A stretch of 64,000 nucleotides of DNA from Ruminococcaceae bacterium UBA7212 (lineage in GTDB: Bacteria > Bacillota > Clostridia > Oscillospirales > Acutalibacteraceae). Shown piece by piece: positions 41,863 to 49,590 of this stretch (the stretch's first letter is position 1; the number at the start of each line of letters is the position of its first letter). The notes under the pieces are model-generated. The model ran no database searches. It saw nothing but the letters and a program-made list of their open reading frames with translations, and was not told the origin of the DNA. Position numbers and translations under genes: made by a program. The stretch covers positions 91,273-155,272 of the forward strand of contig DKUE01000019.1 in NCBI GenBank assembly GCA_002490525.1, in the 5' to 3' direction.

Positions 41863-43908
41863 TTATGCAGAAGACTCGAGTGAGAACACCGCGCCGTCGG
41901 GAACGGGGGACTGCGTTTTATTTGAATTTCCCGAATATTTATATTGCGGAATCGGCGAGGACTGTGCCGCATCAAATACAAATCCGTTTTCCTGTGCGTG
42001 AAATACATAGACGTTTTTGCCGTCGTCCGTCCGAAGCGTGAGTGTGCCGTCCGTCAAATCATATGTGCCGTACGGCAAATAACTACTGTATGCAGAATAA
42101 GTAAATTGAAACCGATTTGTGTACGGAGACAGTGTGAACTGCGGCGTCATTGGGTCAACAGAGTTTTTAAATATATAGAGCTGTTCTGTGTCCGCACCGT
42201 TTGTAAGACTTTTGAATGAAAGTCCGCCGTTTACGTTTTCCATCAGTTCAAAATCCAAATATACCGTATATTCCTGTCGGTAATCGGTATCGCCGTCGGC
42301 GATGTCCTTGAAACATTCGCTTTTCAGTCTGTATTTCCCGGGGTGGGCAATGTCCAGCCCCCAAAAACGGTATGTATGCGTGCGGGAGCTGTTTGCAGAC
42401 AGCATAAGCCCTACCATATCAAATGCTCCGTAGTTTTCGGAAAATTCCAGTCTTTCCCAAGTGCCGTTATTCTCCCGATAGATGCGATAACTTTCGCCGA
42501 ATATCAGGTTTTGCTCTGTCGTATTTATCCATTCGACTTCCAAATACGATGGGTCACTTGAGAAGTCGGCGGCGGTCGCTTTAAGAAAAAGTCCTTCTAA
42601 TTCCGATGGCCGAAATCCGTGTTCCTGATTTTCAAAAAACTGCCGAACCGCCTGCGGGTTTTTCACTCTGTGCGTGAGAGAAGGTTTGGTAAGGTCGAAC
42701 AACCAAACCTCTGTGCAGTCGCCGTTAAAGAAATAACTGTTGTCCCATCCGTCGGTGTCTGCCGAAGTGTAGTGCAATATGACGGTGTTGGATTTATCTC
42801 TGTCCTCATCTCGGCGTTCCGAAATTGCGGTCTTACTTACACGCATTTCATTCAGAAAATTATATACTTTTACTATAGATGTTTGTTCGGTAATTTCATA
42901 ACTGCCGCGCTCTGTAATCACCGTAACCGAGGAAATCTGCCCGTCAACTTTTTTTAGGTCTTTCAGCCGTATTCCTTTCGGCACGGTCAAAAAGCATACC
43001 GCCACGGCAACACAGGTTAAACCGGCAACGAGAATAACCCAAAACGCAGGCTTTTTATACTTTAAAACCGATTGGATTCTGTTTTTTACGTCTGTCTCTC
43101 CGAACGCCACGGGGCAGGCGGAAATCCGTTTTTGCGACACACTGCAATTGATGAGCGCATCGGCATATAGTTTTTTGTATTCCGTGCCCATGGCTTTGAT
43201 GACCTTTTCGTCACACGCAAGCTCAATGTCGCGACAAAGCAAAATATAGGCAACCCAAATTAGGGGATTGAACCAATAGATGCTCAGAAGCACAAAGCCC
43301 AGCGGCTTCCACAGATGGTCGTGCCGCTTCAAGTGTGCTCGTTCGTGCGCAAGGACATAGGGTATATCTGCTTCTTTTACAGAAGAGGGCAGAAAGATGC
43401 GCGGCTTCACAATACCGAAAATAAACGGCGAGGGGATGCGGTCGCATAGGTAAATATTTTCCCTGTACGGCACGGCTTCGGCGGTTTGCTTTCGAAGCCT
43501 TACAAAGCTGAAAACCGCATAGACCGCTAAGACAAAAATACCGATGACCCAAATCACTGAAAGCAGTGAGGTGATGTGCAGTCCCGTATTTGTCGGCACG
43601 GTTACACCCTCAAAATAACGGTCGGCAAGCTCGGCGTTTACGCGCATGTCCACACCTTCAAATCCTGTTTGCACGGAAAAGGACGGTCCGCTGAGCACGG
43701 TGTCAGGTATCGTTTGCGCACTCGGAATCAGGCTGAACGCGCTCTCCAAGGAAAATGGACATATCAACCGAATGCCGACCAAAGCCCACAGCACAGGGCG
43801 CAGTGCCTTCGGCGCCTTTTTGAGCAGAACACGAAGCAGAACCACCGCAAATATCATAAAGCTTGCCGTAACGCTCATATTGAAGAGCTTCAGAAATACA
43901 GCTTCCAT
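41863..43908 (-). CDS. M56-family membrane metalloprotease (BlaR1-like sensor)
   Basis: The 681-residue protein has an N-terminal M56 part with about four membrane helices and the zinc motif H188-E189-R-A-H192 in VLAHERAHLKRHDH; E229 in IELACDEKV is the likely third ligand. A further helix (about 290-310) leads to an outside region of about 370 residues. That region lacks a penicillin-binding (transpeptidase) domain: no SxxK/SxN/KTG set is visible. One segment (EWINTTEQNLIFGESYRIYRENNGTWERLEF-like) looks like an Ig-type fold. So it senses something other than a beta-lactam by that route. It overlaps the BlaI gene by one base and likely cleaves that repressor. Confidence 0.88.
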   Translation of the reverse strand: MEAVFLKLFNMSVTASFMIFAVVLLRVLLKKAPKALRPVLWALVGIRLICPFSLESAFSLIPSAQTIPDTVLSGPSFSVQTGFEGVDMRVNAELADRYFEGVTVPTNTGLHITSLLSVIWVIGIFVLAVYAVFSFVRLRKQTAEAVPYRENIYLCDRIPSPFIFGIVKPRIFLPSSVKEADIPYVLAHERAHLKRHDHLWKPLGFVLLSIYWFNPLIWVAYILLCRDIELACDEKVIKAMGTEYKKLYADALINCSVSQKRISACPVAFGETDVKNRIQSVLKYKKPAFWVILVAGLTCVAVAVCFLTVPKGIRLKDLKKVDGQISSVTVITERGSYEITEQTSIVKVYNFLNEMRVSKTAISERRDEDRDKSNTVILHYTSADTDGWDNSYFFNGDCTEVWLFDLTKPSLTHRVKNPQAVRQFFENQEHGFRPSELEGLFLKATAADFSSDPSYLEVEWINTTEQNLIFGESYRIYRENNGTWERLEFSENYGAFDMVGLMLSANSSRTHTYRFWGLDIAHPGKYRLKSECFKDIADGDTDYRQEYTVYLDFELMENVNGGLSFKSLTNGADTEQLYIFKNSVDPMTPQFTLSPYTNRFQFTYSAYSSYLPYGTYDLTDGTLTLRTDDGKNVYVFHAQENGFVFDAAQSSPIPQYKYSGNSNKTQSPVPDGAVFSLESSA

Positions 43909-44273
43909 TATGCTTCCTCCTCATATTCTGCCACCATACGGCGTAAAAGCGCAACATCCTCGGCGGATAAATGCTTTCTCGCCGTAAAAGCGGCCAAAAA
44001 AGCAGGGAGCGAACCGTCAAAGGTTTCTTCTACAAACTTTTCACTTTGCATCGCAGAAAAGTCTGTTTTGGAGATGCGGGACGTAACTGTTCCCTTGTTG
44101 TTTTGAAAAATCCCCTTATCGCAAAGCCGTTTCAGCACCGTGTAAGAGGTGGTCTTTTTCCATTGGAGCTGTTGGGCGGCACATTGTGCCAGAGCCGCAG
44201 AAGAAAGCGGCTCGTTTTGCCAAATGATATCTGCGAATTGGGCTTCTACAGCGCCTAACTGTAAATCGGGCAT
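43908..44273 (-). CDS. BlaI/MecI-family repressor
   Basis: The 121-residue protein has the winged-helix layout of BlaI/MecI/CopY repressors: LGAVEAQFADIIWQNEPLSSAALAQ, then KKTTSYTVLKRLCDKGIF, the recognition helix. A C-terminal helical dimerisation part follows. It is the first gene before the M56 protease, which in the Bla/Mec model cleaves this repressor to turn on the operon. Two TACA-x3-TGTA-type sites lie just upstream (44295-44335), overlapping the promoter, so it should repress its own operon. Confidence 0.93.
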   Translation of the reverse strand: MPDLQLGAVEAQFADIIWQNEPLSSAALAQCAAQQLQWKKTTSYTVLKRLCDKGIFQNNKGTVTSRISKTDFSAMQSEKFVEETFDGSLPAFLAAFTARKHLSAEDVALLRRMVAEYEEEA

Positions 44274-44294
44274 AGAAATCCTCCTTTCGTGATT

Positions 44295-44345
44295 CTACAT
44301 CTTGTAGTACAATAATATTCTACATTATGTAGAATGAGCTGTCAA
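44295..44345 (-). promoter_or_regulatory. Promoter and two BlaI-type operators
   Basis: On the minus strand TTGACA (44340-44345), 17 bp, TAGAAT (44317-44322). Operator 1, ATTCTACATTATGTAGAAT (44317-44335), is a palindrome covering the spacer and -10; operator 2, CTACATCTTGTAG (44295-44307), lies near the start of transcription. Both carry TACA-x3-TGTA, the Bla/Mec-type core. Binding at operator 1 would block RNA polymerase. Confidence 0.9.
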
Positions 44346-44360
44346 TCCCTAAAATGAAAA

Positions 44361-44395
44361 CACCGAAAGCAGAATTTTTGCATCTGCTTTCGGCG
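44361..44395. terminator. Terminator after rodA-like gene
   Basis: CACCGAAAGCAGA (44361-44373) pairs with TCTGCTTTCGGCG (44383-44395) with one mismatch, and on the minus strand TTTTCATTTT follows. It lies between the rodA-like stop and the BlaI promoter. Confidence 0.8.
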
Positions 44396-44422
44396 TTGCT
44401 AACAGCTATAACATAAATGGTT

Positions 44423-45592
44423 TTACGTATTTTTCAGTGAATCATACACCCGTACATTGACGGCTTTCTGTTCACAGTTGTGGCGGTAAATGCTCAGCAC
44501 AAGACCAATGCCGATATACACCCCGAGATTCGCCGAACCGCCCGCCGAGAAAAAGGGAAGCGTAATGCCGATGACAGGCAAAAGCATCAGGCACATGCCG
44601 ACATTGATGACGACCTGCCCGATAATCATTGCTGCCATACCGCTGCAAATCAGATTGGTGGAGCGCTCACGGGACTTTTTACCGATGATTAAAATCCGTA
44701 CGGCAATAAAAAACAGCAGGGCCAGTGCAATAATACAGCCGATAAAGCCGAGTTCTTCGCCGATGACCGTAAAAATCATATCATTATGCCGCTCGGGAAC
44801 AACACCGGCCTGTGTATAAGCGCCCTTAAATAAGCCCTGACCTGTAATACCGCCTGCACCGATTGCAGTAATGCCGTATTTTTGCTGATAGATAATATCG
44901 GGATACAAATCCGGATAAATCAGTGCCAAAAAACGGTTCTTTTGAATGGAAGAAAACACAAATGTCCATACAAGCGGCGTTGCCGCGCCGATGAGCGCCG
45001 CACCGCCCAAAAAGTAGCCCCAGTGTACACCGCCTGCAAACAGCATTGCCGCCGCAATCACCAGGAATACCAGTGCCGAACCCATATCGCCGGTTTCCAT
45101 GACCAAAAAGGTCGGAATCATGGCGTGTACGCCGAGCTGTAAAATACTCAACGGCTTATTGATTTTGTCACGCAGCTTATCAAGATGTACGCCGAAGGTG
45201 ATAATAAACCCGATTTTGACAAATTCCGACGGCTGAATACTGAATACTTTAAAATCCAGCCAAGTGTGTACATCGGGGCGCTCCTGCGGACCTGTGCCGA
45301 ACGGAAACAGCAGTAAAAGCGAAAGCAGGCAAAGTATGCCGATGGGAATCCAAAACCGCGTGAACACCTCATAGTTAAAGTATGAAATACACAGACAGAC
45401 CGCAATGCCGAGGGTAACGGCAATCAGCATAATAATGAAATCGCGTGAGAAGAGCTCACCCTCTTTCAGCGTACAGCGTGTAGCGCTGTAAACCATCAGC
45501 AGACCGAATACAGATGTCAGTACGGAAGAAATTAACAGAAGCTTGTCCGTTTCGCTGAAAAACAGACGCACAGCGTTTAAAAATTTTTTCAT
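44423..45592 (-). CDS. rodA: RodA/FtsW/SpoVE-family glycosyltransferase
   Basis: The 389-residue membrane protein has about 10 helices and the SEDS-family signature: LLMVYSATRC near the start, DMGSALVF, NDMIFTVIGEELGFIG in the large loop region and GITLPFFSAGGSANLG near the end. SEDS proteins polymerise peptidoglycan glycan strands. The RodA-like form (short N-terminus, GITLPFxSxGGS) suits the lateral-wall or sporulation enzyme; FtsW or SpoVE cannot be excluded. The ribosome site GAGG is before the ATG at 45592, and a promoter lies at 45621-45649. No penicillin-binding protein is adjacent. Confidence 0.9.
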   Translation of the reverse strand: MKKFLNAVRLFFSETDKLLLISSVLTSVFGLLMVYSATRCTLKEGELFSRDFIIMLIAVTLGIAVCLCISYFNYEVFTRFWIPIGILCLLSLLLLFPFGTGPQERPDVHTWLDFKVFSIQPSEFVKIGFIITFGVHLDKLRDKINKPLSILQLGVHAMIPTFLVMETGDMGSALVFLVIAAAMLFAGGVHWGYFLGGAALIGAATPLVWTFVFSSIQKNRFLALIYPDLYPDIIYQQKYGITAIGAGGITGQGLFKGAYTQAGVVPERHNDMIFTVIGEELGFIGCIIALALLFFIAVRILIIGKKSRERSTNLICSGMAAMIIGQVVINVGMCLMLLPVIGITLPFFSAGGSANLGVYIGIGLVLSIYRHNCEQKAVNVRVYDSLKNT

Positions 45593-45620
45593 AATCGCAA
45601 ACCTCGTTTATATTGCTTTT

Positions 45621-45649
45621 ATTATAGTCTGCCTGTCTGTGAAATTCAA
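45621..45649 (-). promoter_or_regulatory. Promoter of the rodA-like gene
   Basis: On the minus strand TTGAAT (45644-45649), 17 bp, TATAAT (45621-45626), about 29 bp before the ATG. Confidence 0.85.
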
Positions 45650-45660
45650 GCAAAAAGTAT

Positions 45661-45689
45661 TTACTCCGCCGCAAAAGCGTGTTACAATA
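45661..45689 (+). promoter_or_regulatory. Promoter of the tsaE-tsaB-rpiB operon
   Basis: TTTACT (45661-45666), 17 bp, TACAAT (45684-45689). It is back-to-back with the rodA promoter. Confidence 0.7.
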
Positions 45690-45745
45690 TAAAAACAGTC
45701 GGAATTCTGTCCGTACAAACGGATATATGTATCTTAGGTGATTTT

Positions 45746-46177
45746 GTGCAAAAGTTTGTGACAAAAAGTTATGCGGAGACTTGTGCGCTTGGCGAACGTC
45801 TCGGAAAAACGCTTCGCGGCGGATGGGTAATTGCTTTTTTCGGCGGTATGGGTATGGGTAAAACCGCTTTTGTCACGGGAATTGCGAAGGGAATGGGGCT
45901 GACGGATTTTGTGAGCAGTCCGACCTTTTCGATTGTGAATGTGTACGGCAGAAACGCCGAGCTTTGTCATTTTGACATGTACCGTGTGGAATCGTGGGCA
46001 GATTTGGATTCCACAGGCTTTTTTGAGTATATGGAAAACGGTTCCGTGCTTTGTGTAGAGTGGAGCGAAAATATTGAGAACGCATTACCCGATAATGCTG
46101 TGCGCATCCGAATGGCGCAGGGCGGAGAAGCAGATACCCGTGTGATTACGGTGGACGGATTGGAGACGGTGTTATGA
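45746..46177 (+). CDS. tsaE: tRNA threonylcarbamoyladenosine biosynthesis ATPase TsaE
   Basis: The 143-residue ATPase has Walker A FGGMGMGKTAF (about residues 31-41) and the conserved SSPTFSIVNVYG block with the HFDMYR motif. TsaE works with TsaB and TsaD to make the t6A base at position 37 of ANN-reading tRNAs. The start is a GTG at 45746 with AGGTG upstream. Its stop overlaps the tsaB start by 4 bases (ATGA), so they are coupled. TsaD is not in the window. Confidence 0.94.
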   Translation: MQKFVTKSYAETCALGERLGKTLRGGWVIAFFGGMGMGKTAFVTGIAKGMGLTDFVSSPTFSIVNVYGRNAELCHFDMYRVESWADLDSTGFFEYMENGSVLCVEWSENIENALPDNAVRIRMAQGGEADTRVITVDGLETVL

Positions 46178-46869
46178 AAATATTTGCATTGGACTGTGCC
46201 TCTGTCTCTGCGAGCGCGGCACTGACGGATTCTGCGGTTTTGCTCGGCGAAAGTTTTACAAATGTTAAATTGACACACAGCCAGACCTTACTGCCAATGG
46301 CACAGGCACTTTTGGAGAATTGCCGTGCGGATTTATCGGATGCCGATGTTTTTGCCGTAACGGTGGGTCCCGGGTCCTTTACGGGCGTGCGCATCGGTGT
46401 TGCGGCACTGAAGGGCATGGCGGACGCCGCGTGCAAGCCGTGTTTCGGCGTATCTGCGCTGGAAGCGGCGGCATATCCGTTTCGGGATTTTAACGGGATC
46501 GTCTGCGCGGTGATGGATGCGCGCTGTGCGCAGGTGTATACAGCTCTGTTTTCGGGGTGCGGGCGTTTGACGGAAGACGCGGCAATGCAAATTACCGAGC
46601 TTGCAGATTTGCTTTCAGAATACAACCGACCTGTGTTACTCGCAGGTGATGGCGCACAAAAGGTTTTGGAGATGATTGGTAAAACCTGCGGCTTTCCGCT
46701 GATGGCGGCTTCACCGCAGCTGTGTTTTCCGCGCGCTTCGAGCGTGGCATATTTGGCATACGAAAAAATACATAACGGCGAGCCGACTGTTTCTTCCAAA
46801 GCCTTACAGCCACTGTATCTGCGTTTGCCGCAGGCACAGCGGGAATTAAACAATAAGCAAAAAAATTAA
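46174..46869 (+). CDS. tsaB: tRNA threonylcarbamoyladenosine biosynthesis protein TsaB
   Basis: The 231-residue protein is a TsaB: an ASKHA-type fold that partners TsaD. Blocks seen are FALDCASVSASAAL, FTNVKLTHSQTLLPM, VFAVTVGPGSFTGVRIGVAALKG (the family signature) and VCAVMDARCAQVYTALF. It lies directly behind tsaE with a 4-base overlap and 27 bp before rpiB. In many Clostridia rimI and tsaD follow; here rpiB takes that place. Confidence 0.94.
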   Translation: MKIFALDCASVSASAALTDSAVLLGESFTNVKLTHSQTLLPMAQALLENCRADLSDADVFAVTVGPGSFTGVRIGVAALKGMADAACKPCFGVSALEAAAYPFRDFNGIVCAVMDARCAQVYTALFSGCGRLTEDAAMQITELADLLSEYNRPVLLAGDGAQKVLEMIGKTCGFPLMAASPQLCFPRASSVAYLAYEKIHNGEPTVSSKALQPLYLRLPQAQRELNNKQKN

Positions 46870-46896
46870 AGAATAAATAAGACAGGGGAATCAGAC

Positions 46897-47346
46897 ATGA
46901 TTTATCTTGGTGCAGACCACGGCGGTTACGAATTGAAGGAAGCGATTAAAGCGTATTTGACAGAGCAGTGCATTGCGTTTACCGATTGCGGCACACATTC
47001 CGCAGAATCGGTGGATTATGCACCGATTGCCAAAGAAACCTGTGATCGCCTGCTGGCGGACAGCGACAAAACATCTCTTGCCGTGCTTTGCTGCGGCACG
47101 GGCATCGGCATTTCTATGGCGGCAAATAAGGTGCACGGTATCCGTGCGGCTTGCTGTTCGAATTATTTCGGCGCAAAATATACAAGACTGCACAACAACG
47201 CCAATGTGCTTTGTTTGGGTGGTCGTGTTATCGGTGCGGGTCTTGCCTGTGAATTGGTGGATGTTTTCTTGCACACGGATTTTGAGGGTGGACGCCATCA
47301 ACGGCGCATTGACCAAATCGCCGCTATTGAAGAAAGCTATAAATAA
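46897..47346 (+). CDS. rpiB: Ribose-5-phosphate isomerase B
   Basis: The 149-residue protein is RpiB: LGADHGGYELKEAI at the start, CCGTGIGISMAANKVHGIRAACC with the catalytic cysteine, and HNNANVLCLGGRVIG. It interconverts ribose-5-phosphate and ribulose-5-phosphate in the pentose phosphate pathway. GGGGA lies ahead of the ATG. It closes the tsaE-tsaB transcript, with a hairpin at 47355. Sugar isomerases of the LacAB type share the fold, but the cysteine block and length fit RpiB. Confidence 0.94.
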   Translation: MIYLGADHGGYELKEAIKAYLTEQCIAFTDCGTHSAESVDYAPIAKETCDRLLADSDKTSLAVLCCGTGIGISMAANKVHGIRAACCSNYFGAKYTRLHNNANVLCLGGRVIGAGLACELVDVFLHTDFEGGRHQRRIDQIAAIEESYK

Positions 47347-47354
47347 TCGGCAAT

Positions 47355-47399
47355 CGGCAGACAAAAAATCTTGTAATTTTTTGTCTGCCGTTATATAAT
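47355..47399 (+). promoter_or_regulatory. Terminator hairpin with embedded upp promoter
   Basis: CGGCAGACAAAAAA (47355-47368) pairs with TTTTTTGTCTGCCG (47377-47390), a perfect 14-bp stem. The upp promoter lies across its loop and right arm: TTGTAA (47371-47376), 17 bp that include the right arm, TATAAT (47394-47399). The same bases can thus end rpiB transcription and set the upp promoter spacer. Confidence 0.82.
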
Positions 47400-47436
47400 A
47401 AAGAGAAAGAAGATATTTACTATTTGGAGGTATACT

Positions 47437-48066
47437 ATGGGCAAGGTTACCATTACCAATCATCCGCTGATTCAGCATAAGCTTACGTTGCTGCGGGACA
47501 AGAATACCGGTTCTAAGGAATTCCGCGCGCTTGTGCAGGAAATCGCCATGCTGATGTGCTATGAGGCAACGCGCGATTTGCCGCTGATGGAAGTCGAAAT
47601 CGAAACCCCGATTGCAATGGCAAAAACCAAAGTGATTTCGGGCAAAACGCTTGCATTTGTGCCGATTCTGCGCGCAGGTACAGGCATGCTCGGCGGCGTT
47701 TTGGAATTGGTGCCGTCTGCAAAGGTCGGGCATATCGGGATGTATCGTGACCCCGAAACTGTCAAACCCGTTCCGTATTATTGCAAACTGCCGTCGGATA
47801 TTTCTCAGCGCGAGGTGATTGTGCTGGATCCGATGCTGGCAACCGGCGGTTCGGCAATTGACGCCATTACACAGATTAAAACATACAACCCGAAGTCTAT
47901 TAAATTTATGGGTATCATCGCCGCGCCGGAGGGCTTGGAGGCACTCACCACCGCACATCCCGATGTAGACATTTACTGTGCCGCGCTGGATGAAAAATTG
48001 GACGAGCACAGCTACATTATCCCGGGGCTGGGCGATGCAGGCGACCGTATTTTCGGTACGAAATAA
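47437..48066 (+). CDS. upp: Uracil phosphoribosyltransferase
   Basis: The 209-residue enzyme makes UMP from uracil and PRPP (pyrimidine salvage). The PRPP loop region is VIVLDPMLATGGSAIDAI, and the start VTITNHPLIQHKLTLLRDKNTGSKEFR is typical of Upp. The C-terminal block YIIPGLGDAGDRIFGTK completes the uracil site. The ribosome site TTTGGAGG precedes the ATG. It stands alone with its own promoter, as in many Firmicutes. Confidence 0.97.
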   Translation: MGKVTITNHPLIQHKLTLLRDKNTGSKEFRALVQEIAMLMCYEATRDLPLMEVEIETPIAMAKTKVISGKTLAFVPILRAGTGMLGGVLELVPSAKVGHIGMYRDPETVKPVPYYCKLPSDISQREVIVLDPMLATGGSAIDAITQIKTYNPKSIKFMGIIAAPEGLEALTTAHPDVDIYCAALDEKLDEHSYIIPGLGDAGDRIFGTK

Positions 48067-48074
48067 GTATTTTA

Positions 48075-48108
48075 AAAGCGGAGGATTGTGCAAGCAGTCT
48101 TCCGCTTT
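48075..48108 (+). terminator. Hairpin after upp
   Basis: AAAGCGGA (48075-48082) pairs with TCCGCTTT (48101-48108), with a partly paired inner part. The T tail is only CGTGTG, so termination may be weak. Confidence 0.6.
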
Positions 48109-48124
48109 CGTGTGAGGATAGTTT

Positions 48125-48640
48125 ATGCCAACCTCTGAATTCTCAAAATATACCTTTTTAGAACATCCCTTTGACCCGCTGTACGACGAAACCAGCCGTG
48201 TGTTAATTTTGGGAAGCTTTCCTTCCGTGAAATCCAGAGAGCAAGCGTTTTTCTACGGGCATCCGCAAAATCGGTTTTGGCGCTTGCTTGCCGCGATGTT
48301 TCACGAGCCTGTGCCGCAGTCTGTGCCCGAAAAATGCGCGCTTTGCCGCAAGCACCATGTTGCGTTGTGGGACGTTATTGCTTCCTGTGAAATTATCGGT
48401 TCGTCCGACAGCAGCATCAAAAATGTGAAAACCAATGACATAAGTGTGATTTTATCTGCCGCACCGATTGCAGGCATTTTTGCCAACGGAAAAACAGCGT
48501 CGAGGCTGTATGACCGCTATTTTCTCCCGCAAACGAACTGCCCCGCCGTCTGTCTGCCGTCCACAAGCCCCGCCAATGCGGCGTGGAATTCGGAACGCCT
48601 GTACGAAGCGTGGAAGTCTGTTGCGGAATACTGTATCTGA
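48125..48640 (+). CDS. DNA-deoxyinosine glycosylase (UDG superfamily)
   Basis: The 171-residue protein matches the hypoxanthine-DNA glycosylase family of the uracil-DNA glycosylase fold: VLILGSFPSVKSREQAFFYGHPQNRFW is the first active-site block, ALWDVIASCEIIGSSDSSIKN the second, and VCLPSTSPANAA the last. It removes deaminated adenine from DNA. It follows upp by 58 bp. No signal or iron-sulfur cluster is seen. Confidence 0.9.
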   Translation: MPTSEFSKYTFLEHPFDPLYDETSRVLILGSFPSVKSREQAFFYGHPQNRFWRLLAAMFHEPVPQSVPEKCALCRKHHVALWDVIASCEIIGSSDSSIKNVKTNDISVILSAAPIAGIFANGKTASRLYDRYFLPQTNCPAVCLPSTSPANAAWNSERLYEAWKSVAEYCI

Positions 48641-48733
48641 ATTCAAATTCCGACCCGAATTTTTTGGGCGGAATTTTTATATGCTTTTTTCAAACTGCCG
48701 GCCGCTGGGACGCGTATTTTGCAAGGTATTCGG

Positions 48734-49417
48734 TCAGTCGGACGGATCGGATGTCAGCTTTCCCATATCCTGCAGGGTCTTTTCAATGCCGTCGGCTATT
48801 GCTTCGGCATATGCATTTAGATTTTTATCAAACAACGCATTATCTTTCTCACTTGTAATAAATCCGATTTCTGCAAGACAGCTCGGCATGTCTGTGTGTG
48901 CATTGACATAATAGTTGCCGTCCGCATTTTTGGCGTAGCCTGTCTTAATACCGCGTGCTTTGGAAATACCAGCATCCGAGAGCGCGTGCAGCATGTTTTC
49001 TGCCAGTGCCCAGTCCGTGTCGGTCGGGGTGTTCTGAATCCACATTTCCACGCCGTTTCCACTTTCCGCACTGTTGCGGTGCAGAGCCACAAACAGTGTG
49101 CATTTCTTTTTATTTGCCATGCGGCAGCGCTCGTCAAGGCTTAAAAACGTGTCATCCTCACGTGTCATATAGACCTGAATCCCTTTTGTTTCCAGATTTT
49201 CCCGCACCAAAAGCGCAAGTCGCAGATTGTCGTCTTTTTCCAGCCGTTCGCCGTTTACGGCACCGCTGTCATGTGCGCCGTGTCCCGCATCGATACAAAC
49301 GGAAGTTTCGGGCTGTATGCTCTGCATCCAAACCAAAGCCACCGTGCCGCCGATGCACACCGCCGCAGTTAAAAAAGCAACGGCGAGGCGCAGGATTTTC
49401 TTTTTATGTACAGACAT
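48734..49417 (-). CDS. N-acetylmuramoyl-L-alanine amidase (AmiC/CwlD-like)
   Basis: The 227-residue protein has an N-terminal membrane helix (about 8-27) and an Amidase_3 domain: VCIDAGHGAHDSGAV with the first zinc His, ERLEKDDNLRLAL with the Glu, LFVALHRNSA with the second His, and CLAEIGFITSEKDNA with the catalytic Glu near the end. It cleaves the amide bond between MurNAc and L-Ala in the wall, outside the membrane. The size and layout fit CwlD-type amidases that make spore cortex muramic lactam. I prefer the ATG at 49417; the ATG at 49423 also works, but GGTG is then too close. Confidence 0.87.
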   Translation of the reverse strand: MSVHKKKILRLAVAFLTAAVCIGGTVALVWMQSIQPETSVCIDAGHGAHDSGAVNGERLEKDDNLRLALLVRENLETKGIQVYMTREDDTFLSLDERCRMANKKKCTLFVALHRNSAESGNGVEMWIQNTPTDTDWALAENMLHALSDAGISKARGIKTGYAKNADGNYYVNAHTDMPSCLAEIGFITSEKDNALFDKNLNAYAEAIADGIEKTLQDMGKLTSDPSD

Positions 49418-49433
49418 GTTCATCACCGAAATC

Positions 49434-49462
49434 AATGTAACACATCTTTGCATACAGTGCAA
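49434..49462 (-). promoter_or_regulatory. Promoter of the amidase gene
   Basis: On the minus strand TTGCAC (49457-49462), 17 bp, TACATT (49434-49439), very near the start codon, giving a short leader. Confidence 0.6.
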
Positions 49463-49532
49463 CTGAACTGCAAAAATGTAAGAATATTTTAATTTATGAA
49501 AAAAACACTGCTCGTATGCCGATGCAAATTTG

Positions 49533-49561
49533 TTGTCAATCCATTTGCAATATGCTACAAT
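49533..49561 (+). promoter_or_regulatory. Promoter of the GH27-addB-addA operon
   Basis: TTGTCA (49533-49538), 17 bp, TACAAT (49556-49561), followed by the ATG at 49591. Confidence 0.85.
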
Positions 49562-49590
49562 AAAGGCAATTTCATGATAAAGGTGATTTT

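Noticed and set aside
46891..48093. Open frame of 400 residues on the minus strand
   Set aside because: It lies opposite rpiB and upp, which have clear family motifs and ribosome sites; the minus frame shows no motif and is His/Cys/Arg-rich as expected of an antisense shadow.
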